Notes under the pieces: generated by a model
Seen by the model: only the letters and a program-made list of their open reading frames with translations
The model's database searches: none
What the model was told of the DNA's origin: nothing
Shown: positions 1 to 22,071 of the stretch, piece by piece
Position numbering within the stretch: the first letter of the stretch is position 1
Layout: each line of letters opens with the position of its first letter
Assembly (NCBI RefSeq): GCF_001017435.1
Contig: NZ_CP011371.1
Span: forward strand, 3,720,001-3,784,000
Direction: 5' to 3'
Source: Caldimonas brevitalea
GTDB lineage: Bacteria > Pseudomonadota > Gammaproteobacteria > Burkholderiales > Burkholderiaceae_C
Length of the DNA: 64,000 nt
Translations under genes and position numbers: made by a program

Positions 1-920
1 GGCAAGCACGCGTGTCCGACCCGGTCAGCCTCGCAGGGTTGCGCTTTCCGAACCGCATCGGGCTGGCCGCCGGGCTCGACAAGAACGGGCGCTGCATCGA
101 CGGCCTGGCCGCGATGGGCTTCGGCTTCATCGAGGTGGGCACGGTGACGCCCAAGGCGCAGCCCGGCAACCCCAAACCCCGCATGTTCCGCCTGCCGGAG
201 GCCGATGCGCTGATCAACCGGCTGGGCTTCAACAACGACGGGCTCGACAGTTTCATCGCCAACGTCACGCGCGCGCGCTTTCGCGGCGACGGCGGCATCC
301 TCGGGCTCAACATCGGCAAGAACGCGAGCACGCCGATCGAGCGGGCCGTCGACGACTACCTGATCTGTCTCGCCGGCGTCTATCCGCATGCCGACTACGT
401 GACCGTCAACATCTCGTCGCCCAACACCCAGAACCTGCGCAGCCTGCAGTCCGACGCGGCGCTCGATGCGCTGCTCGGCGCCATCGCCGACCGTCGCGAG
501 GCGCTGGCGGCGCAGCACCAGCGGCGGGTGCCGGTGTTCGTCAAGATCGCGCCCGACCTCGAGGAAGGCCAGGTCGCCGTGATCGCCGCCACCTTGCAGA
601 AGAACGCCATCGACGGCGTCATCGCCACCAACACCACCATCGCCCGCGACGCCGTGCGGCATCTGACGCACGGCGCTGAGACGGGCGGCTTGAGCGGGCG
701 CCCCGTGTTCGAAGCGAGCAACCGGGTGATCCGCGCGCTGCGCGCGGCACTCGGGCCGGCCTATCCCATCATCGGCGTCGGCGGCGTGATGAGCGGCGAC
801 GACGCCCGCGTCAAGCTGGAGGCCGGGGCCAACCTGGTGCAGATCTACACCGGCTTGATCTACCGCGGGCCGGCCCTGGTGCGCGACGCCGCGCTGGCCC
901 TCAAGCAAACCTCCGTCTGA
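1..920 (+). CDS. pyrD: Dihydroorotate dehydrogenase (quinone), 5' end cut by window
   Basis: Class 2 dihydroorotate dehydrogenase, the FMN enzyme of pyrimidine synthesis. It oxidises dihydroorotate to orotate and passes electrons to membrane quinone. The visible frame begins at [18 protein letters not shown], which matches E. coli PyrD at about residue 50, so the membrane-binding N-terminus lies before base 1. The GTG at 12 is unlikely to be the real start, because the frame stays open to base 1. Family signatures are present: [32 protein letters not shown], the NISSPNT loop carrying the class 2 catalytic Ser, and the FMN phosphate region IGVGGVMSG near the C-terminus. It converges on the minus-strand gene ending at 951. 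Identification is secure; only the start is missing. Confidence 0.95.
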   Translation, partial: QARVSDPVSLAGLRFPNRIGLAAGLDKNGRCIDGLAAMGFGFIEVGTVTPKAQPGNPKPRMFRLPEADALINRLGFNNDGLDSFIANVTRARFRGDGGILGLNIGKNASTPIERAVDDYLICLAGVYPHADYVTVNISSPNTQNLRSLQSDAALDALLGAIADRREALAAQHQRRVPVFVKIAPDLEEGQVAVIAATLQKNAIDGVIATNTTIARDAVRHLTHGAETGGLSGRPVFEASNRVIRALRAALGPAYPIIGVGGVMSGDDARVKLEAGANLVQIYTGLIYRGPALVRDAALALKQTSV

Positions 921-950
921 GCCCGCGGCGACGCGACGCGGCGCTGCGTG

Positions 951-2078
951 TCAGCGACCGGCCTGCGCGAGGTCGGCGGCCACATCGCCGAGCGCCAGCG
1001 CCGCGGTCAGACCGGGCGACTCGATGCCGAACAGGTTGACCAGCCCCGGCAAGCCGTGCTGCGCCGGCCCCGCCAGCAGAAAGTCGCGCGCCGGCTCCCC
1101 GGGCGCCTGGATCTTCGGGCGGATGCCGCTGTAGGCCGGCTGCAGCGCGCCGTCGGGCAGGCCCGGCCAATAACGGCGGATGTCAGCGTAGAAGCCGTCG
1201 GCCCGGCCGGGGTCGACACGGTAGTCGAGCCGGCCCTGCGAGTCCGGCTCCACCCATTCGACGTCGGGCCCGAAGCGCGCCTGCCCCGCGAGGTCGAGCG
1301 TCAGGTGCACGCCGAGGCCGGCCGCCTCGGGCACCGGGTACACCAGGCGCGAGAAGGGTGCGCGCCCGGCCAGCGCGTAGTAATTGCCTTTGGCGAAATA
1401 GGCCCGCGGCACCTGCGTCGCCGGCAAGCCCGCGATGCGGGACGCGAGCGCGGGCGCCCACAACCCCGCCGCATTCACCAGCACCCGCGTGTGCAGCGTG
1501 GTCGGCACCTCGCCCCCCACCTCCAACACGAACCCGCCGGTCTCGGCGCGCACGGCCTGCACCGGCGACGCCAACGCCACCGCGCCGCCGGCCGCTTCCA
1601 GGTCGCCCTGCAGCGCCAGCATCAGGCCATGGCTGTCGACGATGCCGGTGGACGGTGACAAGACCGCGCCGAGACACGACAGCGCCGGCTCCAGCGCCCG
1701 CGCCGCCGCGGCGTCGAGCCGCTGCAGATCGTGCACACCGTTGGCCGCCGCCTGCGCCAGCAGCGCCGTCAACGCCGGCTGTTGGGCGGCCGAGGTCGCC
1801 ACCACCAGCTTGCCGCAGCGGCGGTGCTCGATGCCGCGTTCGGCGCAATAGCGGTACAGGCGCTGCTTGCCCGCGACGCACAAGCGGGCCTTCCAAGAGC
1901 CGGCCGGGTAGTACAGGCCGGCGTGGATGACCTCGCTGTTGCGCGAGCTGGTGCCGCTGCCGATGCTGGTCTCGCTTTCCAGCACCACCGTCTCCAGGCC
2001 CCGCTGGGCCAGGGCCCGCGCCACCGCCAGCCCCACCACACCTGCGCCCACCACCACCGCCTCGACACGCTCGGTCAT
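951..2078 (-). CDS. FAD-dependent oxidoreductase, L-2-hydroxyglutarate dehydrogenase/oxidase (LhgO) family
   Basis: A 375-residue DAO-fold flavoprotein. The N-terminal dinucleotide motif GAGVVGLA covers residues 11-18 and is followed by a [19 protein letters not shown] segment. In the family this segment places FAD and is typical of L-2-hydroxyglutarate oxidases. The C-terminus has the usual FAD-contacting stretch (YSGIRPK and later [14 protein letters not shown]). Related enzymes oxidise L-2-hydroxyglutarate or similar 2-hydroxyacids and feed the respiratory chain. The start at 2078 has a good ribosome-binding site (GGAGGG, 4 nt before ATG). The gene lies 13 bp downstream of the N-formylglutamate amidohydrolase gene, so the two are probably co-transcribed. 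The exact substrate is inferred from the family and could differ. Confidence 0.85.
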   Translation of the reverse strand: MTERVEAVVVGAGVVGLAVARALAQRGLETVVLESETSIGSGTSSRNSEVIHAGLYYPAGSWKARLCVAGKQRLYRYCAERGIEHRRCGKLVVATSAAQQPALTALLAQAAANGVHDLQRLDAAAARALEPALSCLGAVLSPSTGIVDSHGLMLALQGDLEAAGGAVALASPVQAVRAETGGFVLEVGGEVPTTLHTRVLVNAAGLWAPALASRIAGLPATQVPRAYFAKGNYYALAGRAPFSRLVYPVPEAAGLGVHLTLDLAGQARFGPDVEWVEPDSQGRLDYRVDPGRADGFYADIRRYWPGLPDGALQPAYSGIRPKIQAPGEPARDFLLAGPAQHGLPGLVNLFGIESPGLTAALALGDVAADLAQAGR

Positions 2079-2091
2079 CTGCCCTCCCCGC

Positions 2092-2925
2092 TCAACACCG
2101 GGCCGGGTCGAGCGTCGTCAACCGCTCGACCAGGTCGTGCAGGTCACGCTTGAGGCGCCGGTGTCCTTCGTGCAGCGCCAGGCTGGCCTCGTCCATGTAG
2201 AGCCTGCGGTTCGCCTCCAGTTGGATCGAATGCCGCCCGGCCTCGGGCCGCCCGTAGCGGCGCACCAGTTCGACACCCTTATAGGGATGGTTGATCGACA
2301 CGCTGTAGCCGCGCGCCTCGAGAAACTGCGCGATCCACCGCGTCAGCCGCGGCGACGCGGTGCTGCCGTCACGGTCGCCAACCACAAAATCGGCATGCAC
2401 CAGGCCCGGAAACTCGGTGGCGTGCGAGGCGCTGACCGATGGCATCGAATGGCAGTTGAGGTGGATCACCCGGCCGTGACGGGCATGGGTGGCGTCGAGC
2501 AGTTGCGCCAACGCATCGTGATAGGGCTGCCAGCAGTGCTCGATGCGCCCTGCGACTTCGGCCACGCCGAGCTTGCGTGCATAGATGGGCACCCCCTCGT
2601 CGGTCAGCCGCCAGATCAGGCCCTTGCCCAGGCGGACCTTGGGGCCCGCCTCCACCGGGTGGGGCCAGGGGCCGTCCAACAGCTCGACGTCCAGTTCGGT
2701 GAGATTGCGGTTGGCGTCCAGGTAGGCGCGCGGGAAGTGGGCTTCCAGCCAGCCGACGCCCAAGGCGCCGGCGAAGTCGTACAGCTTCTCGACATGTGTG
2801 TCCTCGGCATGCCGCAACAGCGCAAGGTCGCAGGCATGGCCGAAGTCGTCGGGGTACCAGGTGCCGCTATGAGGCGAATCGAGCACCACCGCGGCGGTGC
2901 CCGGCGTACAGGTGATGTATCGCAT
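2092..2925 (-). CDS. N-formylglutamate amidohydrolase family protein
   Basis: A 277-residue protein of the N-formylglutamate amidohydrolase (HutG/FGase) family. These zinc enzymes split N-formylglutamate into formate and glutamate, usually in the last step of histidine degradation. Visible family features are DSPHSG near residue 18, [24 protein letters not shown], and HLNCHSMPS, whose His residues are candidate metal ligands. No other hut genes lie nearby, so a histidine role is not supported by context. The tight link to a 2-hydroxyglutarate-type oxidoreductase instead hints at small-molecule glutarate or glutamate metabolism. No strong ribosome-binding site precedes the ATG at 2925, but the homology begins close to that Met. 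Confidence 0.85.
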   Translation of the reverse strand: MRYITCTPGTAAVVLDSPHSGTWYPDDFGHACDLALLRHAEDTHVEKLYDFAGALGVGWLEAHFPRAYLDANRNLTELDVELLDGPWPHPVEAGPKVRLGKGLIWRLTDEGVPIYARKLGVAEVAGRIEHCWQPYHDALAQLLDATHARHGRVIHLNCHSMPSVSASHATEFPGLVHADFVVGDRDGSTASPRLTRWIAQFLEARGYSVSINHPYKGVELVRRYGRPEAGRHSIQLEANRRLYMDEASLALHEGHRRLKRDLHDLVERLTTLDPARC

Positions 2926-3013
2926 GCACCCGATTGTGGTGCATTGGGCCCGCGGTGTATGAGCCGGCCGCGGGGTGGGCGCGGCAGGCGGACGGCCGGG
3001 CCGCGCCTCGGGG

Positions 3014-4219
3014 TCATTCCGGGTTGCGCGGGCTCGACGAGGCGGCTGCCGCCCCAGGTGGCAGCTCGAGTTCGCGCAGGATCGCCTCGGTATGCTGGCC
3101 GACGGCGGGCACCGCCGCGATGCGGTAGTCGAAGCTGTCGTTCACCCCCGGCGGCTTCAGGGCGGGCACCGGCCCGTTGGGCGTGTCCACCTCGGCCCAG
3201 CGGTCGCGCGCGGCCAGTTGCGGATGCCGCCACACGTCGTGCAGATCGTTGACATCGGCATACGCGATCTGCGCCCCCTCGAGCCGGTCGCGCACTTCGG
3301 CGCTGCTGAGCGCCGCGAAACAGCTTTGGATGAGGGCCCGCAAGGCCTGGCGGTTCGCGCTGCGTCGCTCGTTGTCGGCAAAACGCTCATCGTCGGCCAG
3401 CCCGGGCGTCTGCAGCACCGCCGCGCAAAACACGCGCCACTCCCGCTCGTTCTGCAGGCCGACCATCACGGTGTTGCCATCTCCGGCGACGAAAGGGCCG
3501 TAGGGGTAGATGGTGGCGTGCGCCGCGCCGCTGCGGGGCGGCGGCGGCGCCCCTTGATAGGCGTAATAGAGCGGGTGGCCCATCCACTCGCACAACGACT
3601 CCAGCATCGACACGTCGATGTGCGAGCCGCGCCCGGTGCGCTCGCGCAACAACAGCGCCGACAGGATGCTGGTATAGGCATACATGCCGGCGGCGATGTC
3701 GGCAATCGCAGCGCCCGCCTTGGCCGGCTCGTCCTCGCTCCCGGTCACCGAGACGAAACCCGATTCGCTCTGGATCAACAGGTCATAGGCCTTGCGGTCG
3801 CGGTAGGGGCCGTCGCTGCCGTAGCCCGAGATGTCGCAGACGATCAGGCGAGGATGGCGTGTTTGCAACTCCGCCGCCCCATAGCCGAGACGGGCCGCGG
3901 CGCCGGGCGCGAGGTTCTGGACGAAGACGTCGGCCTTGGCGATGAGGCGGTGCATCACCTCGGCCGCCCCCGGCGCTTTCAAGTCCAACGCCAGGCTCTC
4001 CTTGGAGCGGTTGACCCAGACGAAGTGAGACGAGGCCCCGGCCACCCGGCGGTCGAAGTGCCGCGCGAAATCGCCTTCGCCGGGTCGTTCCACCTTGACG
4101 ACGCGGGCCCCGAGGTCGGCCAGTTGGCGGGTGCAGAACGGCGCCGCCACGGCCTGCTCGACCGACACCACGGTGATGCCGTCCAGAGGCCGAGCAGCGT
4201 TCGGCGGGGTCGTCACCAT
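3014..4219 (-). CDS. CaiB/BaiF (class III) CoA transferase
   Basis: A family III CoA transferase of about 401 residues. These enzymes move CoA between carboxylic acids through an aspartyl-CoA thioester and work as interlocked dimers. The start PLDGITVVSVEQAVAAPFC, the segment RVVKVERPGEGDFAR and the Asp of IADIAAGMYAY (residue 174 here, matching the catalytic Asp169 of formyl-CoA transferase) are typical. The start at 4219 is preferred over an in-frame Met 16 codons upstream because GGAGG sits 8 nt before it and homology begins just after it. The two genes downstream on the same strand may share its transcript across an 88-bp gap. The acid it uses cannot be told from sequence. Confidence 0.88.
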   Translation of the reverse strand: MVTTPPNAARPLDGITVVSVEQAVAAPFCTRQLADLGARVVKVERPGEGDFARHFDRRVAGASSHFVWVNRSKESLALDLKAPGAAEVMHRLIAKADVFVQNLAPGAAARLGYGAAELQTRHPRLIVCDISGYGSDGPYRDRKAYDLLIQSESGFVSVTGSEDEPAKAGAAIADIAAGMYAYTSILSALLLRERTGRGSHIDVSMLESLCEWMGHPLYYAYQGAPPPPRSGAAHATIYPYGPFVAGDGNTVMVGLQNEREWRVFCAAVLQTPGLADDERFADNERRSANRQALRALIQSCFAALSSAEVRDRLEGAQIAYADVNDLHDVWRHPQLAARDRWAEVDTPNGPVPALKPPGVNDSFDYRIAAVPAVGQHTEAILRELELPPGAAAASSSPRNPE

Positions 4220-4445
4220 GGCTTGCACCTCCGTCAGACGAGGCGCAGGCGACCCCATGCCGCCCATCCGCCCTCAGGGCCGACATGATGCCGCACGCTG
4301 GCGAAGCGGTGAGCCGGCGGTAGTGGCAGTTGCAGTGGCTGAGGCCCGGGGTGCGAAAACGCGACGGCGGATTGCAACAGGCGAAGGTGGTGTCGACCGG
4401 TGGATGGCCGGTCACCCGCCACGGTGCGTGGCGCGAGGGTGTCGC

Positions 4446-5483
4446 TCAGGCCGGCTCGAGCACCCGCTCGACATACCAGCTGACCGACAGCGCCAGGCCT
4501 TCGCTCAAGCTGTAAGCCGGTGTATAGCCGAGCAGCCGGCGCGCCTTGCCGATGTCGGCCAGCGTGTGGCGCAGTTCTTCGGGGTCGGCCTCCCGGTAAA
4601 CCGGCGTGGCGATGCGCAGCCCGGCGTGCTCACGACCCAGCGCCTGTGCGATCAGTGCGTGAAGTTGGTTGAGCGTGGCCCGCTCGCCGCCGGCCAGGTT
4701 GTAGACCTGGTTCACCGCTTCGGGGTTGTCGACCAGGGCGGCCGCCAGCGTGCCTTGCACAACGTTGCCGACGTAACAGAAATCGCGCGAGGCATCACCG
4801 TCGCCGTGGATCACGCAACGCTTGCCCTGCCACATGTCCTGCGTCCAGCGCGGGATCAGGCGGGCCGGGCCGGCGTCGTCACGGCTGACCTGGCGCGGGC
4901 CAAACACTTCGAAGTAGCGCAACCCGACGGTTTCGAGCCCGTAGCAGCGGCTGAACACATCGGCATACAGCTCGTTGACGAACTGGCTGACGGCCGCCGG
5001 CGTCTGCAGCCGGCCGGTATGGTCCTCGGTGGCCGGCACGGCGGCCGCATCGCCATAGGCGCTGCTCGAGGCGGCATACACGATCCGCTTGACGTTCGCC
5101 GCGCACGCGGCCACCAGCAGGTTGACGAAGGCCGTGCTGGTGGCGCGGTGCACCGCGAGCGGGTCGCGGATCGAGGCGATCGGCGAATCGACCGACGCCT
5201 GGTGCACCACCAGGTCCACGCCCTGGCACAAGGCGTGGCACACCTCCGGGTCGGACAGATCGGCCTCGACAAAACGGTGCAATGCCCAGGCGCTTTCGCC
5301 GACGGCCTCGCGCACGCTCTCGAGGTTGGCGCGTGAACCGGTGACGAAGTTGTCAACGCTTGTGACCCGCTGGCCGGCTTTCAGCAGGGCCTCGAGCACG
5401 TGCGACCCGATGAAGCCCGCACTGCCCGTCACGAGCCAGTGCTCGCGCCGGTCGGCCATCGACGCTTGCAGCAGCGATTGCAT
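4446..5483 (-). CDS. WbpP-like NAD-dependent sugar epimerase homologue lacking the catalytic Tyr-Lys pair
   Basis: An extended short-chain dehydrogenase of about 345 residues. It is close to WbpP, the UDP-N-acetylglucosamine 4-epimerase of surface polysaccharide synthesis. The NAD motif VTGSAGFIG (residues 18-26), the Ser-rich segment AASSSAYGD (138-146), NELYADVFSRCYG and RDFCYVGNVVQ all match. The catalytic YxxxK motif does not. Where WbpP reads SPYAVTKYVNELY, this protein reads TPAAVSQFVNELY, so Tyr becomes Ala163 and Lys becomes Gln167. The codons at about 4985-5000 read GCG and CAG. The frame is otherwise intact. The start at 5483 has a GGGGTGGG ribosome-binding site; an alternative Met lies at 5459. 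The gene is divergent from the megasynthase. It may be an inactive, regulatory or repurposed relative. Confidence 0.85.
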   Translation of the reverse strand: MQSLLQASMADRREHWLVTGSAGFIGSHVLEALLKAGQRVTSVDNFVTGSRANLESVREAVGESAWALHRFVEADLSDPEVCHALCQGVDLVVHQASVDSPIASIRDPLAVHRATSTAFVNLLVAACAANVKRIVYAASSSAYGDAAAVPATEDHTGRLQTPAAVSQFVNELYADVFSRCYGLETVGLRYFEVFGPRQVSRDDAGPARLIPRWTQDMWQGKRCVIHGDGDASRDFCYVGNVVQGTLAAALVDNPEAVNQVYNLAGGERATLNQLHALIAQALGREHAGLRIATPVYREADPEELRHTLADIGKARRLLGYTPAYSLSEGLALSVSWYVERVLEPA

Positions 5484-6092
5484 CACCCACCCCTCGCCGC
5501 GCGCCGCTGCGCAGCGCACGGCACACCACCGCAAAGCTGCGGTGGCAAAGAGGGCGCCAGCGAGACGATCTCGGCAGGGCAGCGCGACGATGAGCAGGCG
5601 AAGTGATTCAAAACGATAGAAAGTGAAACGTCGGAGCGAGCCGCGACCCAGCCCGCCGGAGGCGACCGATCGCTGCGGCCGAGACCGGCGTAGCGCAGCA
5701 ACAGCCACGCCTCGGTGCCGTGGCAACGGTATCGGTGAGGAAGTATCGACAATGTGCACAGGGGCAGCACTCACTCATTTGAGGGGTGCTACCGCAAGGC
5801 CTGCGTCAGTTCCGAGGACCGGAGGGCCACCCGGGCGACGCCCCGCGCTGCGCGCCCGTGGCGCACCACGAAGGGCAGCCCCACACACGCCTCTTACCTG
5901 GGCACTCACCTATTCAGGGGGCCCCGGCTACGGGGTGCCGCACTGATAATTGGTTAACACTTGGCGACACCCGGCGCCACGCCGGCCACGGCCATCCACA
6001 AGGTTGCCGGTGTACCCCCCGGTGAGACACACAGCTGAATGCGGTGAGGCCGCGGTCCTGGCCGCGGCCTCTGCCATGGAGAAACACAAGAA
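5484..6092. promoter_or_regulatory. Divergent intergenic region and leader of the megasynthase gene
   Basis: This 609-base stretch separates the epimerase homologue from the megasynthase and should hold promoters for both. Small AT-richer islands stand out against the GC-rich background, at about 5606-5633 and 5942-5960 (the latter holds GATAATTGGTTAACA). I could not match a convincing -35/-10 pair. The leader contains a perfect 10-bp GC hairpin at 6046-6071. Just after it an ATG at 6076 opens an 11-codon frame that ends at 6111, overlapping the true start at 6093 in another frame. No protein-like reading frame was found in the rest. Confidence 0.5.
6046..6071 (+). other. Perfect 10-bp GC hairpin in the megasynthase 5' leader
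   Basis: Arms 6046-6055 (GAGGCCGCGG) and 6062-6071 (CCGCGGCCTC) pair perfectly around the loop TCCTGG. There is no T-run, and the hairpin ends 21 nt before the ATG at 6093. It could be an attenuator, an RNA-stability element or a protein-binding palindrome. The function is unknown. Confidence 0.5.
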
Positions 6093-19052
<12,960 letters not shown>

Positions 19053-19137
19053 AGCCCGCACGTCGATCGACATCCGTCGCACCGACACCGGTGCGGCGAC
19101 CGGCTTGCATCGCAGTGCGCAGCACGGAGGTGATCCA

Positions 19138-20028
19138 ATGAGCGTTGAAGTGCTGCGGTTCGCCGGCCCTGCCCGCGAGGTGGTGGGCGTGCTGCAACGC
19201 CCCGAAGGCACCGTCGAGGGTCGGCCCGCCTTCTTGTTGTGCAAGCCGTTCGGCCAGGAGGCGGTGCGCACCAATCAGATGTTCCAGGCGCTGGCCCAAC
19301 GGTTGTGCCGCGAGGGCTGTACCGTGCTGCGCTTCGACTACCACGGCACTGGCGACGCCCCCGGGGACGGCGCCGACCAGACGCTGGCCGGCTGGACCGC
19401 CGACACACTGGCCGCGTGGGAACAGCTCGAAGCCTACGCCGGCGCGGCGCCCGTGCACCTGTTCGGGGTCGGCCTCGGGGCCACGCTGGCCGCGCTGGCG
19501 GCGGTGCAACGCCCCCATGCCGCCGCCCGCGTGGTGCTGTGGGAACCGGTGCTCGAAGGCCCCGCCTATCTGCAAGCGCTGCTCGAGGCGCACCGGCGTG
19601 AGGTGGCACGCGAACTTCAAACCCCGTGGCGGCGGTTGCGGCGCGAGAACCGCGTGCCCGAACCCACCCTGCCCGGCTCTGTGATCGGCTTCGACATGGG
19701 GCCGACCCTCACGCGCGAGATCGAGGCGCTGCGCCCCGAGGTGCTGCGCCGGGTCGCGGTCCGGCAACAGCCGCTGCTGATCGCCTTGCGTGACGACCAG
19801 CGCCGCGGGCTGGCGGTGGGCGCCCTGCCCGATGCCGAGTTGCTGTCCATCGAGGAGACGATCGACTGGATGTCTGGCGATGCCCGCGGCACCGCCATCG
19901 TGCCGCGCCAGATCCAGACCGTGCTGCTCGCCGGCCTGACCGGCGCCGCCGAGGCGGAAGCCGCCGCCATCACGGCCACGGTCGCGGCGGCCGTGGCCGC
20001 CGCCGTCACCGCTGCAGAAACGCCATGA
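19138..20028 (+). CDS. Alpha/beta hydrolase, exosortase-A-associated hydrolase 2-like, Gly at the nucleophile position
   Basis: A 296-residue alpha/beta-hydrolase-fold protein. It resembles the exosortase A system-associated hydrolase 2 group: KPFGQEAVRTNQMF, LRFDYHGTGDAPGD, then LFGVGLGATLAAL. The nucleophile elbow reads G110-V-G112-L-G114, so the usual Ser is a Gly and classical hydrolase activity is not expected. The segment VVLWEPVLEGPAYLQALL matches the family pattern. The start at 19138 is chosen because GGAGGTGATC, a near-perfect anti-16S match, ends 2 nt before it. The gene follows the megasynthase by 85 bp and its stop overlaps the next start by 4 bp (ATGA), so the pair is translationally coupled. 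It may be a scaffold or acyl-binding partner of the next protein. Confidence 0.75.
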   Translation: MSVEVLRFAGPAREVVGVLQRPEGTVEGRPAFLLCKPFGQEAVRTNQMFQALAQRLCREGCTVLRFDYHGTGDAPGDGADQTLAGWTADTLAAWEQLEAYAGAAPVHLFGVGLGATLAALAAVQRPHAAARVVLWEPVLEGPAYLQALLEAHRREVARELQTPWRRLRRENRVPEPTLPGSVIGFDMGPTLTREIEALRPEVLRRVAVRQQPLLIALRDDQRRGLAVGALPDAELLSIEETIDWMSGDARGTAIVPRQIQTVLLAGLTGAAEAEAAAITATVAAAVAAAVTAAETP

Positions 20029-20912
20029 AAGAAGAGACCCTCGTCTTCGGCCCCGAACGCAATCTCGTCGGCACCTTCACCCACCCCGCCGCCGACGTGC
20101 CGGCACGTGACGACCTGATGGTGCTGCTGAGCAACGCCGGCGTGATCCCGCGTATCGGCCCGCACCGCATCAACGTCAAGCTGGCACGCCAGTTCGCATC
20201 GCTCGGCCTGCCGACACTGCGCTTCGACACCAACGGGCTGGGCGACAGTGCCCGATCGAGCTCGACCTTGCCGGTGGCCGAACAGTTCGTCGCCGACACG
20301 CGCAGCGCGATGGACGCGGCCGAGGCCCGTTTCGGACGCCGACATTTCCTGATGGTGGGCATGTGCTCGGGGGCGGACATCGCACATCTGACGGCGCTCG
20401 AAGACGTGCGCCTGAAGGGCATCGTGATGTTCGATTCCTATGTCTATCCGACCCGCAAGACGGCATGGCTGCGCCGCTGGCATCTGCTGCGCAACGCCGG
20501 CGTGCTCGGGGCGGTGGGCAAGGTGCTGGTGCGCGCCTTGCGCCTGCTGTGGCCCAGGCGCGCCGGCAGCAGCGCTGCAGGGGCGCCCCGGCCCTCGGCG
20601 GCGGTCGGCATCTTCGGGCGCAGCAGCGTGCCGTCTCGCGACGAGTTCGCCGAGCGCCTGAAACGTTTGGTCGAACGCCAGGTGCAGTTGCATTTCATCT
20701 TCTCGGGTGGCGAGCCGGGCGCCTACAACTACCACCGCCAGTTCCACGACACCTTCGGCCGCTACGGCCTGGTGGACCGGGTAGGCTACGAGTTCCTGCG
20801 CGAGTGCGACCACGTGCTGACGCTGCCGCAAGCGCAAGACCTGTTCATCCGCACCGTGATGCAATGGTTGCGAAACAAGATCCTGATCGAATCGCAGAAC
20901 TGGTCGAGCTGA
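20025..20912 (+). CDS. Alpha/beta hydrolase, exosortase-A-associated hydrolase 1-like, with a Cys nucleophile elbow
   Basis: A 295-residue alpha/beta hydrolase. Recognisable parts are LRFDTNGLGDSA (about 65-76), the nucleophile elbow G112-M-C114-S-G116, an acid candidate at Glu230 in FSGGEPG, and His263 in ECDHVL. The putative triad is therefore Cys-Glu-His rather than Ser-Asp-His. Relatives called exosortase A system-associated hydrolase 1 share the Cys elbow and sit in exopolysaccharide loci; their function is unknown. Because the megasynthase has no thioesterase, this protein is the best local candidate to release or transfer the assembled chain. That is an inference from context and from the use of Cys in some NRPS thioesterases. 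Its start overlaps the previous stop, and its end overlaps the phosphopantetheinyl transferase gene. Confidence 0.75.
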   Translation: MKEETLVFGPERNLVGTFTHPAADVPARDDLMVLLSNAGVIPRIGPHRINVKLARQFASLGLPTLRFDTNGLGDSARSSSTLPVAEQFVADTRSAMDAAEARFGRRHFLMVGMCSGADIAHLTALEDVRLKGIVMFDSYVYPTRKTAWLRRWHLLRNAGVLGAVGKVLVRALRLLWPRRAGSSAAGAPRPSAAVGIFGRSSVPSRDEFAERLKRLVERQVQLHFIFSGGEPGAYNYHRQFHDTFGRYGLVDRVGYEFLRECDHVLTLPQAQDLFIRTVMQWLRNKILIESQNWSS

Positions 20913-21625
20913 GCGCCGAGCTGGCCTGGCCGCCGCTGCGCCTGTGGCTGGCGAGGCTCGACGCGACACCCGATGCCGCACGGCTGGCCTGTTTGTCCGA
21001 GGCCGAGCGACAACGTGCGGCCCGGTTCGTCTTCGAGCGCGACCGGCGCCGCTACCTGGCGGCCCACTGCCTGCTGCGCGAGGTGCTCGCCGAGCAGTGC
21101 GACCAGGCGCCACAGGCGCTGCAGTTTCGGCAAGGCATCCACGGCAAGCCCTCGCTCGAGGCCGGCCACCCGCTGGCCTTCAACCTCAGCCACAGCGGCG
21201 ACCTGGCGGCCATCGTGGTCGGCCCGGACGGCGAACTGGGGGTGGACATCGAAATCGTCCGCCCGATGTCCGACGTGCTGTCGCTGGCGCAGCACAACTT
21301 CACGGCCGGTGAGAACCAGGAATTGCGCGACACCGACCCGGCCCGTCGCGAACTCGCCTTCCTGTGGGGCTGGACGCGCAAGGAGGCCTGCTTGAAGGCG
21401 CTGGGCAGTGGTTTGAGCCTCTCGCCCGTGACCTTCCATGCCGGCCTGGCCCCGCTGCCGCGGACCGTCGAACTGCCCGGCCCCGAAGGACCGGCCCTCG
21501 CCGCGCTGCGGTCGTTGCGGTGCGAGGGCGCCTTGCTGTCGGTGGCCTGGATGGCCGCGTCCGGTACGTCGCCGCCAGAGACCACACCGGCGGCAGCCCC
21601 CCCACAATCCGGGCCCCTGCATTGA
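20864..21625 (+). CDS. 4'-phosphopantetheinyl transferase, Sfp type
   Basis: Attaches the phosphopantetheine arm of CoA to the Ser of carrier domains, here most likely T1-T4 of the adjacent megasynthase. Sfp-family signatures are present: FNLSHSGDLA, the magnesium motif LGVDIEIV (Asp128) and WTRKEACLKALGSGL (Glu174). The length from the chosen ATG is 253 residues, with a proline-rich C-terminal tail. The ATG at 20864 overlaps the upstream hydrolase gene by 49 bp. No later in-frame ATG lies before the conserved core, so this start is likely but not certain. Having its own PPTase in the unit supports the view that the megasynthase is an active, self-contained pathway. Confidence 0.9.
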   Translation: MVAKQDPDRIAELVELSAELAWPPLRLWLARLDATPDAARLACLSEAERQRAARFVFERDRRRYLAAHCLLREVLAEQCDQAPQALQFRQGIHGKPSLEAGHPLAFNLSHSGDLAAIVVGPDGELGVDIEIVRPMSDVLSLAQHNFTAGENQELRDTDPARRELAFLWGWTRKEACLKALGSGLSLSPVTFHAGLAPLPRTVELPGPEGPALAALRSLRCEGALLSVAWMAASGTSPPETTPAAAPPQSGPLH

Positions 21626-21634
21626 GGGGGGTCC

Positions 21635-21651
21635 GGCGTGGAAAGCACGCC
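21635..21651 (+). terminator. Small hairpin after the PPTase gene
   Basis: A 6-bp stem (GGCGTG at 21635-21640, CACGCC at 21646-21651) with loop GAAAG begins 9 nt after the PPTase stop. There is no T-run. It may attenuate rather than end transcription into the downstream glycan genes. Confidence 0.3.
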
Positions 21652-22071
21652 CCCACCGCTATAGTGCGCCGCGGGGGGCAGCAGGCCCGGTGACCAGGGC
21701 GGGATCACGCCGCAGGACCGGCGGGCCGCTGGCAGCGGCGGGCGCGAGCACGGCGCAAGGCCGCGATGCAGGCTCTCCCGGCGTCGCGGCGGTCCGATCA
21801 GGACCGTCGGCGTGCGGCGGTGGCGGGCGTGAACGCCCGCGATGCACATCCTTCAACAAGACGACAAGTTCGAGTCGATGCTCATTTGGACCTTGGCAAG
21901 CACGTGGGGCGTACCGGACCTTCTTCCGCTGTCGACTGCCAGCTGCTCGGCGAAGCCGACGGCGGCCCGGCCGACGGCCTGCCTGCCCGCTACGCGCGCG
22001 CCCAAGCTCGCACGCCGTCGCGCCACACCGCCTTCGGGGCGGCCACGCGTGGCCGCGGCCCGGCGATCGGC
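21652..22071 (+). promoter_or_regulatory. Gap before the polysaccharide deacetylase gene
   Basis: About 420 bases with no convincing gene. The part at 21842-21910 is less GC-rich and opens a short frame from ATG 21842. That frame becomes low-complexity Ala/Arg/Pro after about 25 codons, so I do not call it. The stretch could contain a separate promoter for the deacetylase, glycosyltransferase and flippase genes. I see no clear promoter motif. Confidence 0.3.

Noticed and set aside
2092..2925. Histidine utilisation operon based on the N-formylglutamate amidohydrolase
   Set aside because: No hutU, hutH, hutI or hutC genes lie next to it, so a histidine-degradation locus is not supported here.
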